From: Roseiarcus sp963765375
GTDB taxonomy: Bacteria > Pseudomonadota > Alphaproteobacteria > Rhizobiales > Beijerinckiaceae
Direction: 5' to 3'
NCBI GenBank assembly: GCA_963765375.1
Contig: CAVXVZ010000009.1
Coordinates: 186,001-250,000 of the forward strand
Length of the DNA: 64,000 bases
In this document: positions 9,921-20,630 of the stretch, piece after piece
Layout: every line of letters begins with the position of its first letter
Position numbering within the stretch: position 1 is the first letter of the stretch
The notes under the pieces: generated by a model
Database searches by the model: none
Told to the model about the DNA's origin: nothing
The model's input: the letters and a program-made list of their open reading frames with translations, nothing else
Made by a program: the position numbers and the translations under genes

Positions 9921-11312
9921 ATGAATCGCATAATTCTCGCCGCGCTGCTGGCGACTGGCGTCGCTGCGTCCGCGCAAGCGCAAACCTACCAGGATTCCGG
10001 CGGCACCGTCGTCCCGGGAGTTGTGCCGATCCAGCCGGGCGTTGGGCCGCTGTTCACGTCGGCCAATCCCGGCAAGATTTCCGGTTCGTTTTCCGCCTCG
10101 CTGAGCGGTTTCCAGCCGACGCCATCCTACGCGTCGCTCTCAGTCGGCGCCACGTCCAGCCGCGTTGCGTTGCCAAGCGGAACCGTCGTCGTCGTCTACA
10201 ATACTGGAACGAGTCCAGCTTACGTGACGATTGGCGGCGCCGGCGCCACCGCGACCACGTCTAACGACTTTGTGCCTGCCGGCGGCTGGATGGCTTTCGC
10301 TGTTGGCTCAAGCGCCTATCTGGCAGCGATCGAAACTGCTGGCGCTACCACGCTGAACCTTTCGGGCGGCTCCGGTCTGCCGACCGGCGCAGGGGGGGAG
10401 GTGGCGGAGGCGGAAGCGGCTCCAACGCTTCGGTCGGCTCAACCGGATCGGCAGTTCCCGCATCGGCGACCCTCGGCGGCATGAGCGTCGGCGGAACAAT
10501 GACCGCGATGCCCGGAACGTCGAACGGCCTCAAGATCGATGGTTCCGCGGTGACGCAGCCAATCTCTGCCGCCGGCCTGCCGCTGCCGACCGGCGCGGCG
10601 ACGGCAGCGGGGCAGCCGACTGTCGCGGGGAGCGGCTCGACGACATCGGGCCAAACTGGCAACCTGGACATGGCGGCGGTCACAAGCTCTTCGCCAGCTT
10701 ACACGAATGGGCAGACCAATCCCCTTTCACTCACGACCGCCGGCGGACTGAGGATCGACGGATCGGCGGTGACCCAACCGGTCAGCGCCGCCTCGCTTCC
10801 GCTGCCCTCCGGCGCCGCGACGGCGGCCAACCAGACGTCGTGGCAGGGCGCAACCGGGACCGCCGCGCCAGGCAATGCTTCCTATTCCGGCGCGCGGGCG
10901 GAGAACGCCGAGCCGTCACCGGCGTCGAACGGCAATCTGACCGGGCTCGCGGTCGGCCTCGAAGGCAAGCTCATCACGCTGCCCTTCGCCAACAAGGAGA
11001 ATATGGTCCGCGGCACCGCCAGCCAGACCGGAACAAGCGCAACGACGCTGATCGCCGCCCAAGGGTCGGGGATCAAGATCTACGTCACCGGCGTCCAGTG
11101 CAAGAACACGGGCTCGGCCACGACGATCGTCACCCTGAACGACAACGAGACGACTGGGTCAGGGACCGTACTCATCGTTCCTACCTCGGGTGGAGACAAT
11201 GAGGTCTACCAGAACTCCGCTTGCCGTCGCCGCGAATACCGCGCTCACCTTCACGCCATCGGCTGCGTCGTCGACCGTCTATTGCAATGCTCAAGGATAC
11301 GCGGGATCGTGA
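9921..11312 (+). CDS. Repeat-bearing tail fibre-like protein with signal-like N-terminus (two apparent frameshifts)
   Basis: ATG at 9921 starts a signal-like peptide (MNRIILAALLATGVAASAQA). Frame 3 is sound to a G7 tract at 10392-10398. With one more G it continues as a poly-glycine linker into frame 2 (GSGSNASVGSTGSAVPASA). Two repeats follow, each with DGSAVTQP[IV]SAA and LPLP[TS]GAATAA. At 11212-11217 the hexamer GAACTC shifts the frame; dropping one A gives TPLAVAANTALTFTPSA and a stop at 11310-11312. The restored length is 463 residues. An exported-looking start in a tail operon is odd and is shared by the next gene, so it may be an anchoring segment. A role in host attachment is inferred. 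Confidence 0.6.
10392..10398 (+). repeat. G7 homopolymer tract inside a fibre gene
   Basis: Seven G residues interrupt the fibre frame; eight would keep it open through a glycine linker. Such tracts vary in length by slippage and can switch a gene on and off, but they are also prone to sequencing error. Confidence 0.7.
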
Positions 11313-14300
11313 CAGTGAAGCGCGTTCTTTCCTTCCTTTCCGGCCTCGCGCTCGGCCTGATCGGCCCGTTCGGGCGCATGCCCGCATGGGCGCAATTGCT
11401 CACGCTCGGCGTCGGCGGCGTTATCGGCGCCAGCATTCTCACCCCGCCGGCGCTGACCCCGCAGCTCTCGGCGGCGTTCGATTCCAACATCCCGAACGGC
11501 GTCTCCAACAGCGGCCTCAAGGTCAATGGCGGCGGGGCCGCCGGGTCGATGGAGCTGCCATCGACGATCTCCAATTCCTGGTTCGAGACGGTCGAGGGAA
11601 CGACCGACGCCTTGTTCAGCGGCCTCGCCGCGAATTGGGAAGGGATTTTCGCGCCGAATCTCTATCTGCAGCCGGCCAGCGGCATGGTGCTGTTCATGCC
11701 GCAGATCAGCTACGACGGGACCAACTGGAAGTGGTGGAACGGAATCGCCGGAATTTATCCCGCTTCGACCCCGATCTCGATGGGCGCGAACGGCGCCGGC
11801 TACAATTCGGCCATCTACGCCTGGACGGCGACCGGCGGCGGCTGCGCCCGCGAGCCTTCCGGCGTCTGGTGGCCCTCGTCCGCCAGCACGATCGCGATCA
11901 CCGATCCGGGCTTGAATTGCAACACCGCGCCGGTCATCGCGCCGGCGTCGATCCCCGGCGTCGGGGCGACCCAGGCGCTGTCGACCGGGGCGACGTCCTG
12001 CGTCGCCAATTCGCCGGTCTCCGGCGAGATGACCGTGACGACCAGCGTCGCGATCGCGCATGGGATCGCTCCCGGCCAGACCTTCCCGCTCTCCGGTTTC
12101 ACCGGCGGCGGCAACACCGGCTACAACGCGACCTATACCGCGCTCGCCGGCACGACCGGGACAACCCTCATTGGCGAGACCACGACCGGCGGCGGGACCT
12201 GCCCCGCCAACAGCCCGGACACCTCGGGCGGGTTCGCGCTCAGCGGAACCGGGGCCTCGATCATCATCCCGGCATTTTCAATCACGGCCCCATACGCAGC
12301 GAGCAACGGGACCGGGATCATCGCCAAGAACAACGACCACTTCTGCGCCGTGCTCGGCGAATATGGCGCCGACTCGCCGACGCCGGGGGTCCAGTTTCTG
12401 CATCTCGTCGACCAGAACGGCGTCGCCTATCCCGGCGCGCCTTCGGTTCCCGCGAGCCTCAACCAGGGCGCGGTCAGCTTCAACGGCTATATCATCGCCG
12501 GAACGCAGGATACGACCGGGACGTTCACCGCTTCGTTCGGGGCGAGCGGCGTGCCCTCGACGTTGATGACCGTCACCGGGAGCGTCACCGGGACCGCCCT
12601 TGCGGTCGGCCAGACCATCACCGGGCCATCGGTCGCTCCGAACACGACGATCGCCTCGCTCGGCACCGGCTCGGGCGGCGCGGGGACCTATTTCCTCTCG
12701 ACCTCGAACGTCATGGCGTCATCGGCGGGCTTCACCGCTCACACCTATGCTCCGGCGCTGACCGTGACCTCGATGAATTCGGTCTCGATCACCGGAGCGA
12801 CGTGGTCGAGCGCCAATAACGGGACGATCACTTTCACCGCCGCCGCCAATTGGGTGCTGCCCGGCACGGTGTTCACCGTCTCCGGAGCGTCGCCCGGCAG
12901 CTACAACGGGACCTACATCGCCGGCGTCGGAACCAACGCCACCGGCACGACGATCGCCGCCGTTTCGTGGCCGGTCGCGAGCCTCGCCAATCCCGGAAGC
13001 TATGTCTCGGGTGGCTCCTTCGTCGGCACGATCGAGCCCGGCATGTATGTGCCCGGCGTCACCGGCCAGCAGGTGATCAGCCCTTACGGGACCTTCGGCG
13101 GCTCGGGGACGGGCGGCGCTGGAACTTACGGCCTGACGGTCGCGGCCGAGAACAGCTTCAACATCACCGCCTCGATCTCGGGGACGACCCTCAACGTCAC
13201 CACCTCGGGGGCCGGCTCGTTCGAGCAACTGGTCCCCGGCCAGACCTTCACCACCGTCGGCGGCGTGTCGTCGGGGACCCAGATCGTCGCCCAAACCAGC
13301 GGAACCGGAGGGACGACCGGAAATTACACCGTCAACAACAGCCAGACCGTCTCGTCGCAAACCCTGACCCTCAGCGGCAATATCTGGTCGGCGGGGACGC
13401 CCGGCATCCTCTACGCCGCGAACCCCTTCTATTACACCATAACGCCGAGCTATACGGTCGCGTGGCTTGGCCAGGCGAGCATTCACACCCAGGCGGTGCA
13501 AGGCGACGTCACCACCGGGATCGGCGCAAAAGGGCTGACTCTCGGGACCCAGGACGCGGGGGCCTGGGGCGGGGAGCTCGCCAACGCCGGCATGCATTGG
13601 GGCGTCTTCCCGCAGGATTCGAGCGGCAATCCATCGACCGCCTCGCTGGCCTCGCTCTGCCAGAAGACGACCGACTATCAGGCGTTCGACGCCGCCAATT
13701 CGATCACCGCCGATTCGCTCTATCGCCTGAACGACCCAGGCGAATGGGGCGATTCGAGCTATGCCACGATCACCGGCTATCTGTCCGGCGCGAGCGGGAC
13801 CAGCGGCGGCGCGGCGACGCTCCATGTCTTAAGCACGGTGTTCGGCACGCTGGCGCTTCCGACCGGGACCGCGACCGGCTTCCTCGCCGCGCCGGGCCTG
13901 CCGCCGAGCCCGACCCCGGCCTCGGTCAATCCGGCCTCGATCCCGCTCACCACTTCGGCCGGTTCGACTTACACCGTGACCTTTCCGGCCGGGGTGACCT
14001 CGATCAATCTCGGGTCGAGCGGGTCGCCGGTCCAGTTCTCGGTCGGCAAATGGAAGCCGCTCGCGCCGCTCGGGACCGCGTTCGTCAACGGCTACATCAC
14101 GTCTTCAGGCGGCAGCGGGGCCTGCGCCTCGAACCCGTGCCTCAACGTCACCTCGATCCAGACCGGGGCCAACACCCTCGGCGCGACTTTCACCGGGACT
14201 TACAACCCGGCGCTGGCGACCAATAACCTCACCGTCTCCGGGATCACCGGATCGCTGCAGGCGGGCATGCTGATCACCGACGGCGGCGTGAGCCTGAGCG

Positions 14301-17300
14301 CGGTGCAGCCGTTGCTCCTGACGACCGCGACCTGCACCGCGACCTGCACCGCCTACGGCGGCTATTATCCCTCGACCATCGGCCCCGAGTCGATGACCGC
14401 GACGCTGTCGACCGTGAGCCCAGGGCAGCTCATCGCCGGACCGGGCGTCAACACCCCGGTCCAGATCGTCGGCTATGGCGCCGGAACCTCGCTTCCGGCC
14501 GCCGGCGCGACCTACGTTCTGTCGAATGCGGCCAACGGCGCGGTCGGCTCGTCCGGCTCGCCGGTCGCCTTCACCCTGTCGAGCGTCACCGGCGGCGGCG
14601 CGGTCGCGCCCGGCCCGGCGCTGACCGTGACCGAGATCGGCGCCGGCGAGATGTTCGCCGTCACCAACTATCCGTCCTCGAGCCCGACCGGCTCGATCCG
14701 GCTCAAGGGAACCTACAGCACGGCGAGCCTCGGCGGGACGCCATCGGCGATCCAGGCGCAGCTGTCCTTGACCGCCGGCGGCCCGGCGATTGCCGGTTTC
14801 TCATGGGCGAACCTTTCCTCGCCGTCGATCGGCGGCGGGAATTGGTCAGGCTCGATCGCCAGCGTGCCGCCAGGACTTTATTGGGTTTCGGTTCGCGCCG
14901 CGAACGGCGCGGCCTATGCGACGATGCGCAATTTCGTCTCGGTCGGCATGGTCGTCGACACCCAGGGCGAAGGCAATCCCGGCGCTTATTTTTCCGCGGG
15001 CACCGGCGGCGACAATAACACCATCATCACCGGCATCGATTCGGTGATGTGGGCGTCCGGTTTCGGCTCTCCGAACGTCTATGGGCCGTTCCTCGGCCCA
15101 TTCGGGGCGGCCAACAAGTTCCGGCTGGCCTTCTCCCGGGAGATTCCCGCCAATCGCCTGACCCAGCAAGCCTCGGGATTGCCGCTGGCGGAAGGGCCGA
15201 CGAATTTCGACCAGGCGTTCTGGAACGGGGCCGGCGTCGGGGTGGGCCAGATCGATGTCGTCTATCCCGGCATCGGCAGCGTCGTCGCGCTCCTCGGCAA
15301 CCAGCCGCAGAGCCAGACCATCGGCATCGGCAACGGCTCGAACGCCACTTTCTGCTCGCTTGCCATCTATTGCAGCGTCTCGGCGGCCGGGATCGGAAGC
15401 TCGGGAAGCGGCCCGTTGGCCTACAACGCCGCCGGGCTGACCGGGGCGACGATCACCGGCTATGTCACGACCGCCGCCGGGGTCTCGACCCTTCATGTCT
15501 CGACGCTCGCCGCCGGCGCGCTCGAGCCCGGCCTCGTCCTGAGCGGCGCCGGGGTCGCCGGCTCGCCGAACTCTGACCGCATGCACGGCGAGTTGTGTCT
15601 ATTCGTTCGAGGCCGGCCCCGGCACGACCTGGACGCTCAGCACCAACCAGGGGACGATCGGCTCGTCGGGAAGTCCGGCGCCGTTCAACGCCGCGCCGTC
15701 CGGCGGGGCGCCGTGGCCCAATTCCTACGTCCAGGCAGCTGGCTATCCGATGGCCCAGAACGGGGCCTACGGCAGCCCGGTCGTCAAGTTCGGCTCCTTC
15801 TCGCTCAGCGTCAACGGAACGGTCGTCTGCACCAACTCGTCGACCTTCTCCTACACCGCGCAGAGCGGGCGGTGCTCGGGCGCGGGGATCGCAAGCTCAT
15901 TCATCAATTACGGCACCGGCGATTACGACATCGCGTTCTCATCGCCGCCGGCGTCGGGCGCGATCATCCAGGCGTCATGGACCAACATCGTCTCCCGCAA
16001 CGCGACCACCGCCAATGAGCAGATCGACATGGTCGGCGATGGGACGCCGACCAGCGGCGGCTGGTCGTCGGCGTTCAACAAGTTCGAGGGCGGCGCATCG
16101 GCGCATGCTTACGCCGGCTGCGTCCAGGACTATAGCCAACTCGTCCCCACGACCAGTTATGCGCTGGCCGCGATCGGCCTCTCGCAGCAGATTTCGTGGT
16201 TCTACGACACGAAAATTCCGGCGATCATGCCGGGCCAGCAGGCGGGCGTCCCTTTGCTGGCGTTCGGGATGTGGCGTTATCAAGGGCCGCTGGCGAATGC
16301 GGCCGGACCCCAGGTCCTGAACGGCTACTATTTCTGCGACCAGTGGTTCCGGGACGTATCGTCGCCGTCGACCTTCACCGGCACCGTGACCGGCGGCGGC
16401 ACCGGCAGCCCCGTCCTCACCCTCGACAGCGCGGTCGCCGGCAGCCTGTGGGAGGGCGAGGTCCTCGGCTGCAACCCGTTCTCGACCGCCTGCGCCGGAA
16501 CCGGCGGCTCGACGCCCCTGATCACGCTCGGAACCCAGATCGCCGGGCTTCTCAGCGGGACCTGGGGCGCGAGCGGCTCGACCTATTCGCTGACCGCGCC
16601 GGGCGGGGCGGCCAACGTCGTCAACGTCTCCTCGCAGCCGATGATCAACCAAGTCTACTACAGCGGAGGCCCGGCCTATTACATCGGCCCGGTCAACGAC
16701 ATCGTCGTCCAGTCGAGCGGAGCATCGGGCATCGGCGGCACTGACGGCCATCCCTGGTACGGCTTCACCGGAGGGCGGCGGATCGGCGCGCGGGCGGGCA
16801 TCCTGGCGGCGGCGGCGCTCAGCAACAATCCGTCGCTGGCTTCGCATCCGACGCTCTCGCGCCCGAAGATTTCGGCCTGCGACGCCGCTTCGCTCGCCGC
16901 GCCGTGCTTCGATATCGGCTCGACCTACGCGGCTTCCGCGTCCGCGACCTGGAGCGGTTCGACCGTCACCATAACCGGCGGCCTCGCCGCCAACGCGCGG
17001 CCGTTCGTCGACGGCATGGCGCTTTCCTGCTCGGGGTGCAATTCCGGCCTTTACGTCGTGTCCGTGTCCGCTCCTCCGACGCAATCGACGGTCAGCGGCG
17101 CGGGCCAGGTCGGCAACACCTTCACCGTCAAGGCGAGCGGGACGATCGGCGGCTCGGGCTCCGGCACGATCGCCGGCGGCTGCTCGGGCGTGTCCGGGAC
17201 AGGATCGAACTGCATCGACTTCAGCTTCGCGATCAACACCGGCGGGACTTACGGAACGGCGGCGTCGCTGGCGACCTGCGGCGTCAACACTCTGCAGGGA

Positions 17301-18110
17301 TCGGCGGCGCTCTACACGCCGCCAACCGGCGCGTGCAAGGACTCCGGCATCGGCGAATTCGTCAACGGCGGAATGCGGATCGGAACCGGGCAAACGATGT
17401 GGGGCGCGGCCGGCGGCTTCTACTATGACGGCTTCGACCCGATCGCCGCCGTGTTCAGCCAGAGCGCCGCATTTACCTGCAACATCGTCGCCGCGACGGT
17501 GGTGCAATGCGTCAAGGGTCCGGTCTATGCGAGCGGGCTCCCGTCCTCGATCGGCGAGTGGCTGAGCGGGGCGACCTATGCCTCCTATGGCAACTCGACG
17601 CTGGGCGTCGGCCGCATGGGTAGCCTGATCGGCTATCCCGGCGGCCAGTCGCTGGGCTTCACCGCCGGCTCCGGCTACACCAACGGGACCTACGCCCTGA
17701 CCGGCAGTTCCTGCGGCCAGGCGACCGTCTTCACCGCCCCGAAGATGGACGTCACGGTATCGGGCGGCGCGATCGTCGACGTCTATCCATCCGCGGCGAC
17801 GCCGACCGTTTCGAACGCCGGCGTCGGCATCACCACCACCTGCACGTTCGCGCTGACCGGCATGGGCACCGGCTCCGGCGGCGCGGTGACCAACCCGACC
17901 AACGGGCCGGTGCAGGGCGTCGGCGGGGTGGCGAACATGACCAGCGACAACAATTCGATGGGCGTCTTCCTCTATGACAACTCCGGCGAGTCCGGCAACC
18001 CGCTCAATTTTGTCTTCGGCAACCCGTCGGGCGGCTCGATCAGCTATTTCGAGCCCGGCCTGCCGGTCAAGGCGTGGGGGCAATCGCTCGGGATCGGGGT
18101 GAGCGGGTAA
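11309..18110 (+). CDS. Giant fibre/adhesin-like protein of about 2,266 residues (one apparent frameshift)
   Basis: GTG at 11309 (or 11315) overlaps the previous stop and opens a signal-like segment (LSFLSGLALGLIGPFG). The protein is Gly/Ser/Thr-rich. Its first half holds imperfect repeats of the kind SGTTLNVT..., PGQTFTTVGGV..GTQIV and SGTGGTTGNYTVNNSQTVSS, also seen as GSGTGGAGTYGLTVAAENS. Such repeats are common in phage and giant-virus surface fibres. Frame 2 fails at 15568-15573 (GAACTC); dropping one A continues in frame 3 as TLTACTASCVYSFEAGPGT to the stop at 18110. Near residue 1210 a segment with VVDTQGEGNPGAYF might belong to an SGNH-like fold, but this is weak. Likely role: receptor recognition. 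It is far larger than any neighbour. Confidence 0.65.
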
Positions 18111-18244
18111 GCGGGGCGCCGACTGCGGCGGCAAGTCCGATCGGGTCGTCAATGTCAGGCTTGGGCTTCCCCCATCCGATCCACCCCCATCGGAAATCGT
18201 TTGCAATCGCTGAAAGTGTTTTCGCACGAACTGGACGCAGCGCC

Positions 18245-18724
18245 ATGACCAATATCCGCCTCACTTTTCTGTCGCATTTCGTCATATGTCTCGCGTGCAT
18301 GGGCTTGGCGTTTTTCGCCTGCGTCAACGGCGTGCCGCAGACAATCTGGGCGAACGACATGAGTATGATGACGAGCGTCATCGGCGCTCTGTTCGTGGGG
18401 ACGATGGGATGGCTCGGATGGCAGGGGTGGAAAGTCGGCGATCAGAGATTAGAGACTGGTGAGCGCTGCGATGATCTGGTTGTTGACCGCCGATCGCCGA
18501 CGGCTGACTTTGGCCATCTGAGCGAGCGCCTCTGCGTCATCGCGGGCTTTGTCGGCACGGCGATCGGGCTCTCGCTGCAGGCCAAGTCACTCGCCGGAGG
18601 CGCGACCAGCTTTACCGCGCTCGCGACGTCGCTCTTCACCACGGCGAGCGGCGGCACGGCAGCCGCCCTTATCGCCATAATGACATTCAACCTCGAGGCA
18701 GGGATCCGAAGGGCGCAGCCGTAA
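18245..18724 (+). CDS. MotA/TolQ/ExbB-like membrane protein encoded in the prophage
   Basis: ATG at 18245 gives 159 residues with about four membrane helices: residues 5-27, 36-58, then 96-115 and 122-146. The C-terminal pair (VGTAIGLSLQAKSL, then TSLFTTASGGTAAALIAIM) follows the pattern of MotA/TolQ/ExbB proton-channel helices: G-T-x-x-G-L in the first, Thr/Ser and small residues in the second. It is first in a four-gene run ending at 20342. In the MotA, TolQ and ZorA families such proteins form pentameric proton channels with a single-helix partner. The next gene could be that partner. Family membership is inferred from pattern only. Confidence 0.5.
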   Translation: MTNIRLTFLSHFVICLACMGLAFFACVNGVPQTIWANDMSMMTSVIGALFVGTMGWLGWQGWKVGDQRLETGERCDDLVVDRRSPTADFGHLSERLCVIAGFVGTAIGLSLQAKSLAGGATSFTALATSLFTTASGGTAAALIAIMTFNLEAGIRRAQP

Positions 18725-18805
18725 ACGACGAGGTCCGCGCACCCCTGCCCCTCTCAAAGCGACGTCGGAAGAACGCCCGTCTCAATACAGACTATGGGAA
18801 ACGCG

Positions 18806-19411
18806 ATGACGCGCGACCGCAGCCCGATCTGGATTGGCCTCGCCGATCTTCTGCTCTGCATCGTCTCGGTCGCCATCGTGGCGGTCGCGCCGATCCACGC
18901 CAAGACGGACGGCATCAAGCCGAAGGCGGAATATCTGATCAGCGCCGATTGGGATGTCATGCTCAACTCGGATGTTGACCTTTGGGTTGTCAACCCGTCG
19001 CGCAAGCCCATTTTCTACGGCTCTCGGCAAATTGGTTGCGCCGATCTCGATCACGACAGCCTCGGATTCCAGACCTCGCTGATCACCCTGGCTGACAACT
19101 CGACTGTTCGCGCGGTCTCAAACAAGGAAGTGGCATCGATTCGCTGCTTCGAGCCGGGTCATTGGGACGTTGGGGTGAACCTCTATTCCGATCGCGAACT
19201 CGCCAAAGGCAGGAAGAACATCAAGGTTCACGTCGAAATCGTCGGCCTCAACCCGGAGGTTAGCATGATGTTCGCGAGGGACGTGGTTCTCGGTCGGGTC
19301 GGAGAGACAATCAACGTCGTTTCTTTTGACATGGAGCGCGACGGCAAGATCACGCTTGTCGATCCGCCGCTTGAGCCAATCACGAACGATTACAGGGGGC
19401 CGAGGCGGTGA
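18806..19411 (+). CDS. MotB/TolR/ExbD-like single-helix periplasmic protein
   Basis: ATG at 18806 is preferred because GGGAA lies five bases upstream; ATG 18794 adds four residues. The 201-residue protein has one N-terminal membrane helix with an aspartate near its start (WIGLADLLLCIVSVAIVAV). This is the arrangement of the proton-carrying Asp in MotB, TolR and ExbD. The rest (about residues 30-200) is a predicted periplasmic domain without an OmpA-type peptidoglycan motif. It contains two cysteines (IGCADLDHD and IRCFEPGHWDVGVNLYSD). It follows the MotA/TolQ-like gene and overlaps the next start by four bases. Confidence 0.45.
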   Translation: MTRDRSPIWIGLADLLLCIVSVAIVAVAPIHAKTDGIKPKAEYLISADWDVMLNSDVDLWVVNPSRKPIFYGSRQIGCADLDHDSLGFQTSLITLADNSTVRAVSNKEVASIRCFEPGHWDVGVNLYSDRELAKGRKNIKVHVEIVGLNPEVSMMFARDVVLGRVGETINVVSFDMERDGKITLVDPPLEPITNDYRGPRR

Positions 19412-19920
19412 CCTTTTTGAACGCCTTCGCGCTTTCCTTTGGACTTTTGCTCGCCGGTCTGGCGCTCATTGCGGCATGGACGTTCCGCACTGCTGCGGCG
19501 CCCTTGGCGGCCAAGCTCGCCCTGCCCGCCCTTTTGGTCGCTCTCGGTTGTCTTACGCCATATGAAGTCAATTCGATGCTCGGTCTGCCAAAAATGGCCG
19601 CGCTCACCGCGCTCCCTGACCGGGCTGAACTCATCGCCTTCGTCGCTCATGACGAGGATAAACGCGCTGACCTATGGCTCCGCGTCGAGGATGCCCCGCC
19701 GCGCGCCTATGAGATCGCCATCGACGAAGCGATGAAGAAATTGCTGCGGGACGCGCACGATCGCAAGGAGCATGGCGGTCGGGTTATGCTGGTCAAGCGC
19801 GCCGAACCTGCCGAAACAGAATCAAGGCATAGAGGTGTGACCGAGCAACGATCTGCCGATCCTGCCTACACAATCGACGACAGCGCTTTCGCCTTGCCGA
19901 ACAAGGGCGGCGGCGAATGA
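19408..19920 (+). CDS. Membrane protein of unknown function, third gene of the phage cassette
   Basis: GTG at 19408 overlaps the upstream stop. The 170-residue product has two N-terminal membrane helices (about residues 4-24 and 33-52). A soluble domain of about 100 residues follows, with a segment of acidic and basic helices (EAMKKLLRDAHDRKEHGG) and a polar, probably disordered tail. Overlap with genes on both sides argues for one transcript and a shared role. I do not recognise a family. Confidence 0.5.
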   Translation: MTFLNAFALSFGLLLAGLALIAAWTFRTAAAPLAAKLALPALLVALGCLTPYEVNSMLGLPKMAALTALPDRAELIAFVAHDEDKRADLWLRVEDAPPRAYEIAIDEAMKKLLRDAHDRKEHGGRVMLVKRAEPAETESRHRGVTEQRSADPAYTIDDSAFALPNKGGGE

Positions 19921-19955
19921 GCGGCCAGTTAACCCAGAGCCTCGAGGATGCCCCC

Positions 19956-20342
19956 ATGCTGTGCACGCGCGCCATTGCTCTCGTGGTCACTCTTGCGTTT
20001 GGAGGGGCCGCGCATGCTGCAGAAGGGCAGATCGCACACGCCCATTGCAAGGCCTTGGCGAAACTCGAGGCGGAGTTCGATGCAAAGACGCATGTCGTCC
20101 AGCTCACCGCCGGGCAGTTTCATTTCGTCGAAGGCGTCTATGCCGGTAGTCCGAACACTCCTGACGGGCTGCCGCCAGGTGACGGCGCGCTCCTGGTAAG
20201 CCATGACGGCGACAAGGACGGCATCATCGTCTGGACCCGTGGCGCACTCGCCTGTGCGCCGATCTCGGTCAACGAGCGGCTGATCAAACTCATAGTCGGC
20301 ATCAAGACTGGCGCTCTGGACGGCGAGGGTGACGAACTGTGA
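19956..20342 (+). CDS. Exported small protein, fourth gene of the phage cassette
   Basis: ATG at 19956 starts a clear signal peptide (MLCTRAIALVVTLAFGGAAH, cleavage likely after AHA) with GAGGA upstream. ATG 19917, overlapping the previous stop, is in frame and adds 13 residues before the signal. The mature part is about 105 residues with two cysteines, acidic overall, and rich in beta-type sequence (GALLVSHDGDKDGIIVWTRG). It is likely periplasmic and could work with the membrane proteins encoded before it. No family recognised. Confidence 0.5.
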   Translation: MLCTRAIALVVTLAFGGAAHAAEGQIAHAHCKALAKLEAEFDAKTHVVQLTAGQFHFVEGVYAGSPNTPDGLPPGDGALLVSHDGDKDGIIVWTRGALACAPISVNERLIKLIVGIKTGALDGEGDEL

Positions 20343-20626
20343 CGTAGGCCAGATGCACGAATGCATCGAGCGCCTGGCGACTCAGGAGAAGACTTCTACC
20401 TGGGGGACAGGATGGTGCGTGGCTTCGAAGGGACGAGCTCTACGAAGAGACGCAATCGGCTATATTCGTGCGTTGTCTTCGCCGGGTCTCGCGGGCCGAG
20501 CCTTTCGTGGGACGCCAGGCGATTCGCCCTATTTGGCTCGCTTCAGGGACGCGCGAAGGTAACGGAACAGCTATTGATGTCATCGGCAACAAACGATTGC
20601 TGATTGTCAGAATCCTGATGCTGAAG
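20343..20626. other. Intergenic stretch before the IS701-type element, no gene seen
   Basis: Short ORFs here have shadow-like composition and no ribosome binding sites. I see no hairpin with a T-run. Before the IS insertion this sequence was the leader of the glycosyltransferase gene. Confidence 0.4.
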
Positions 20627-20630
20627 CTAG

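Noticed and set aside
9036..11312. Possible diversity-generating retroelement, because the fibre has an Mtd-type N-terminus
   Set aside because: Only the anchoring domain is shared; no reverse transcriptase, template repeat or variable repeat is visible in the window.
15975..18227. Minus-strand ORF of 750 codons opposite the giant fibre
   Set aside because: It is rich in Arg, Ala and Gly with no protein-like pattern, and mirrors the codon structure of the plus-strand fibre; a shadow in high-GC DNA.
20361..20603. 80-codon ORF after the phage membrane cassette
   Set aside because: No ribosome binding site, shadow-like composition, and two other frames are equally open.
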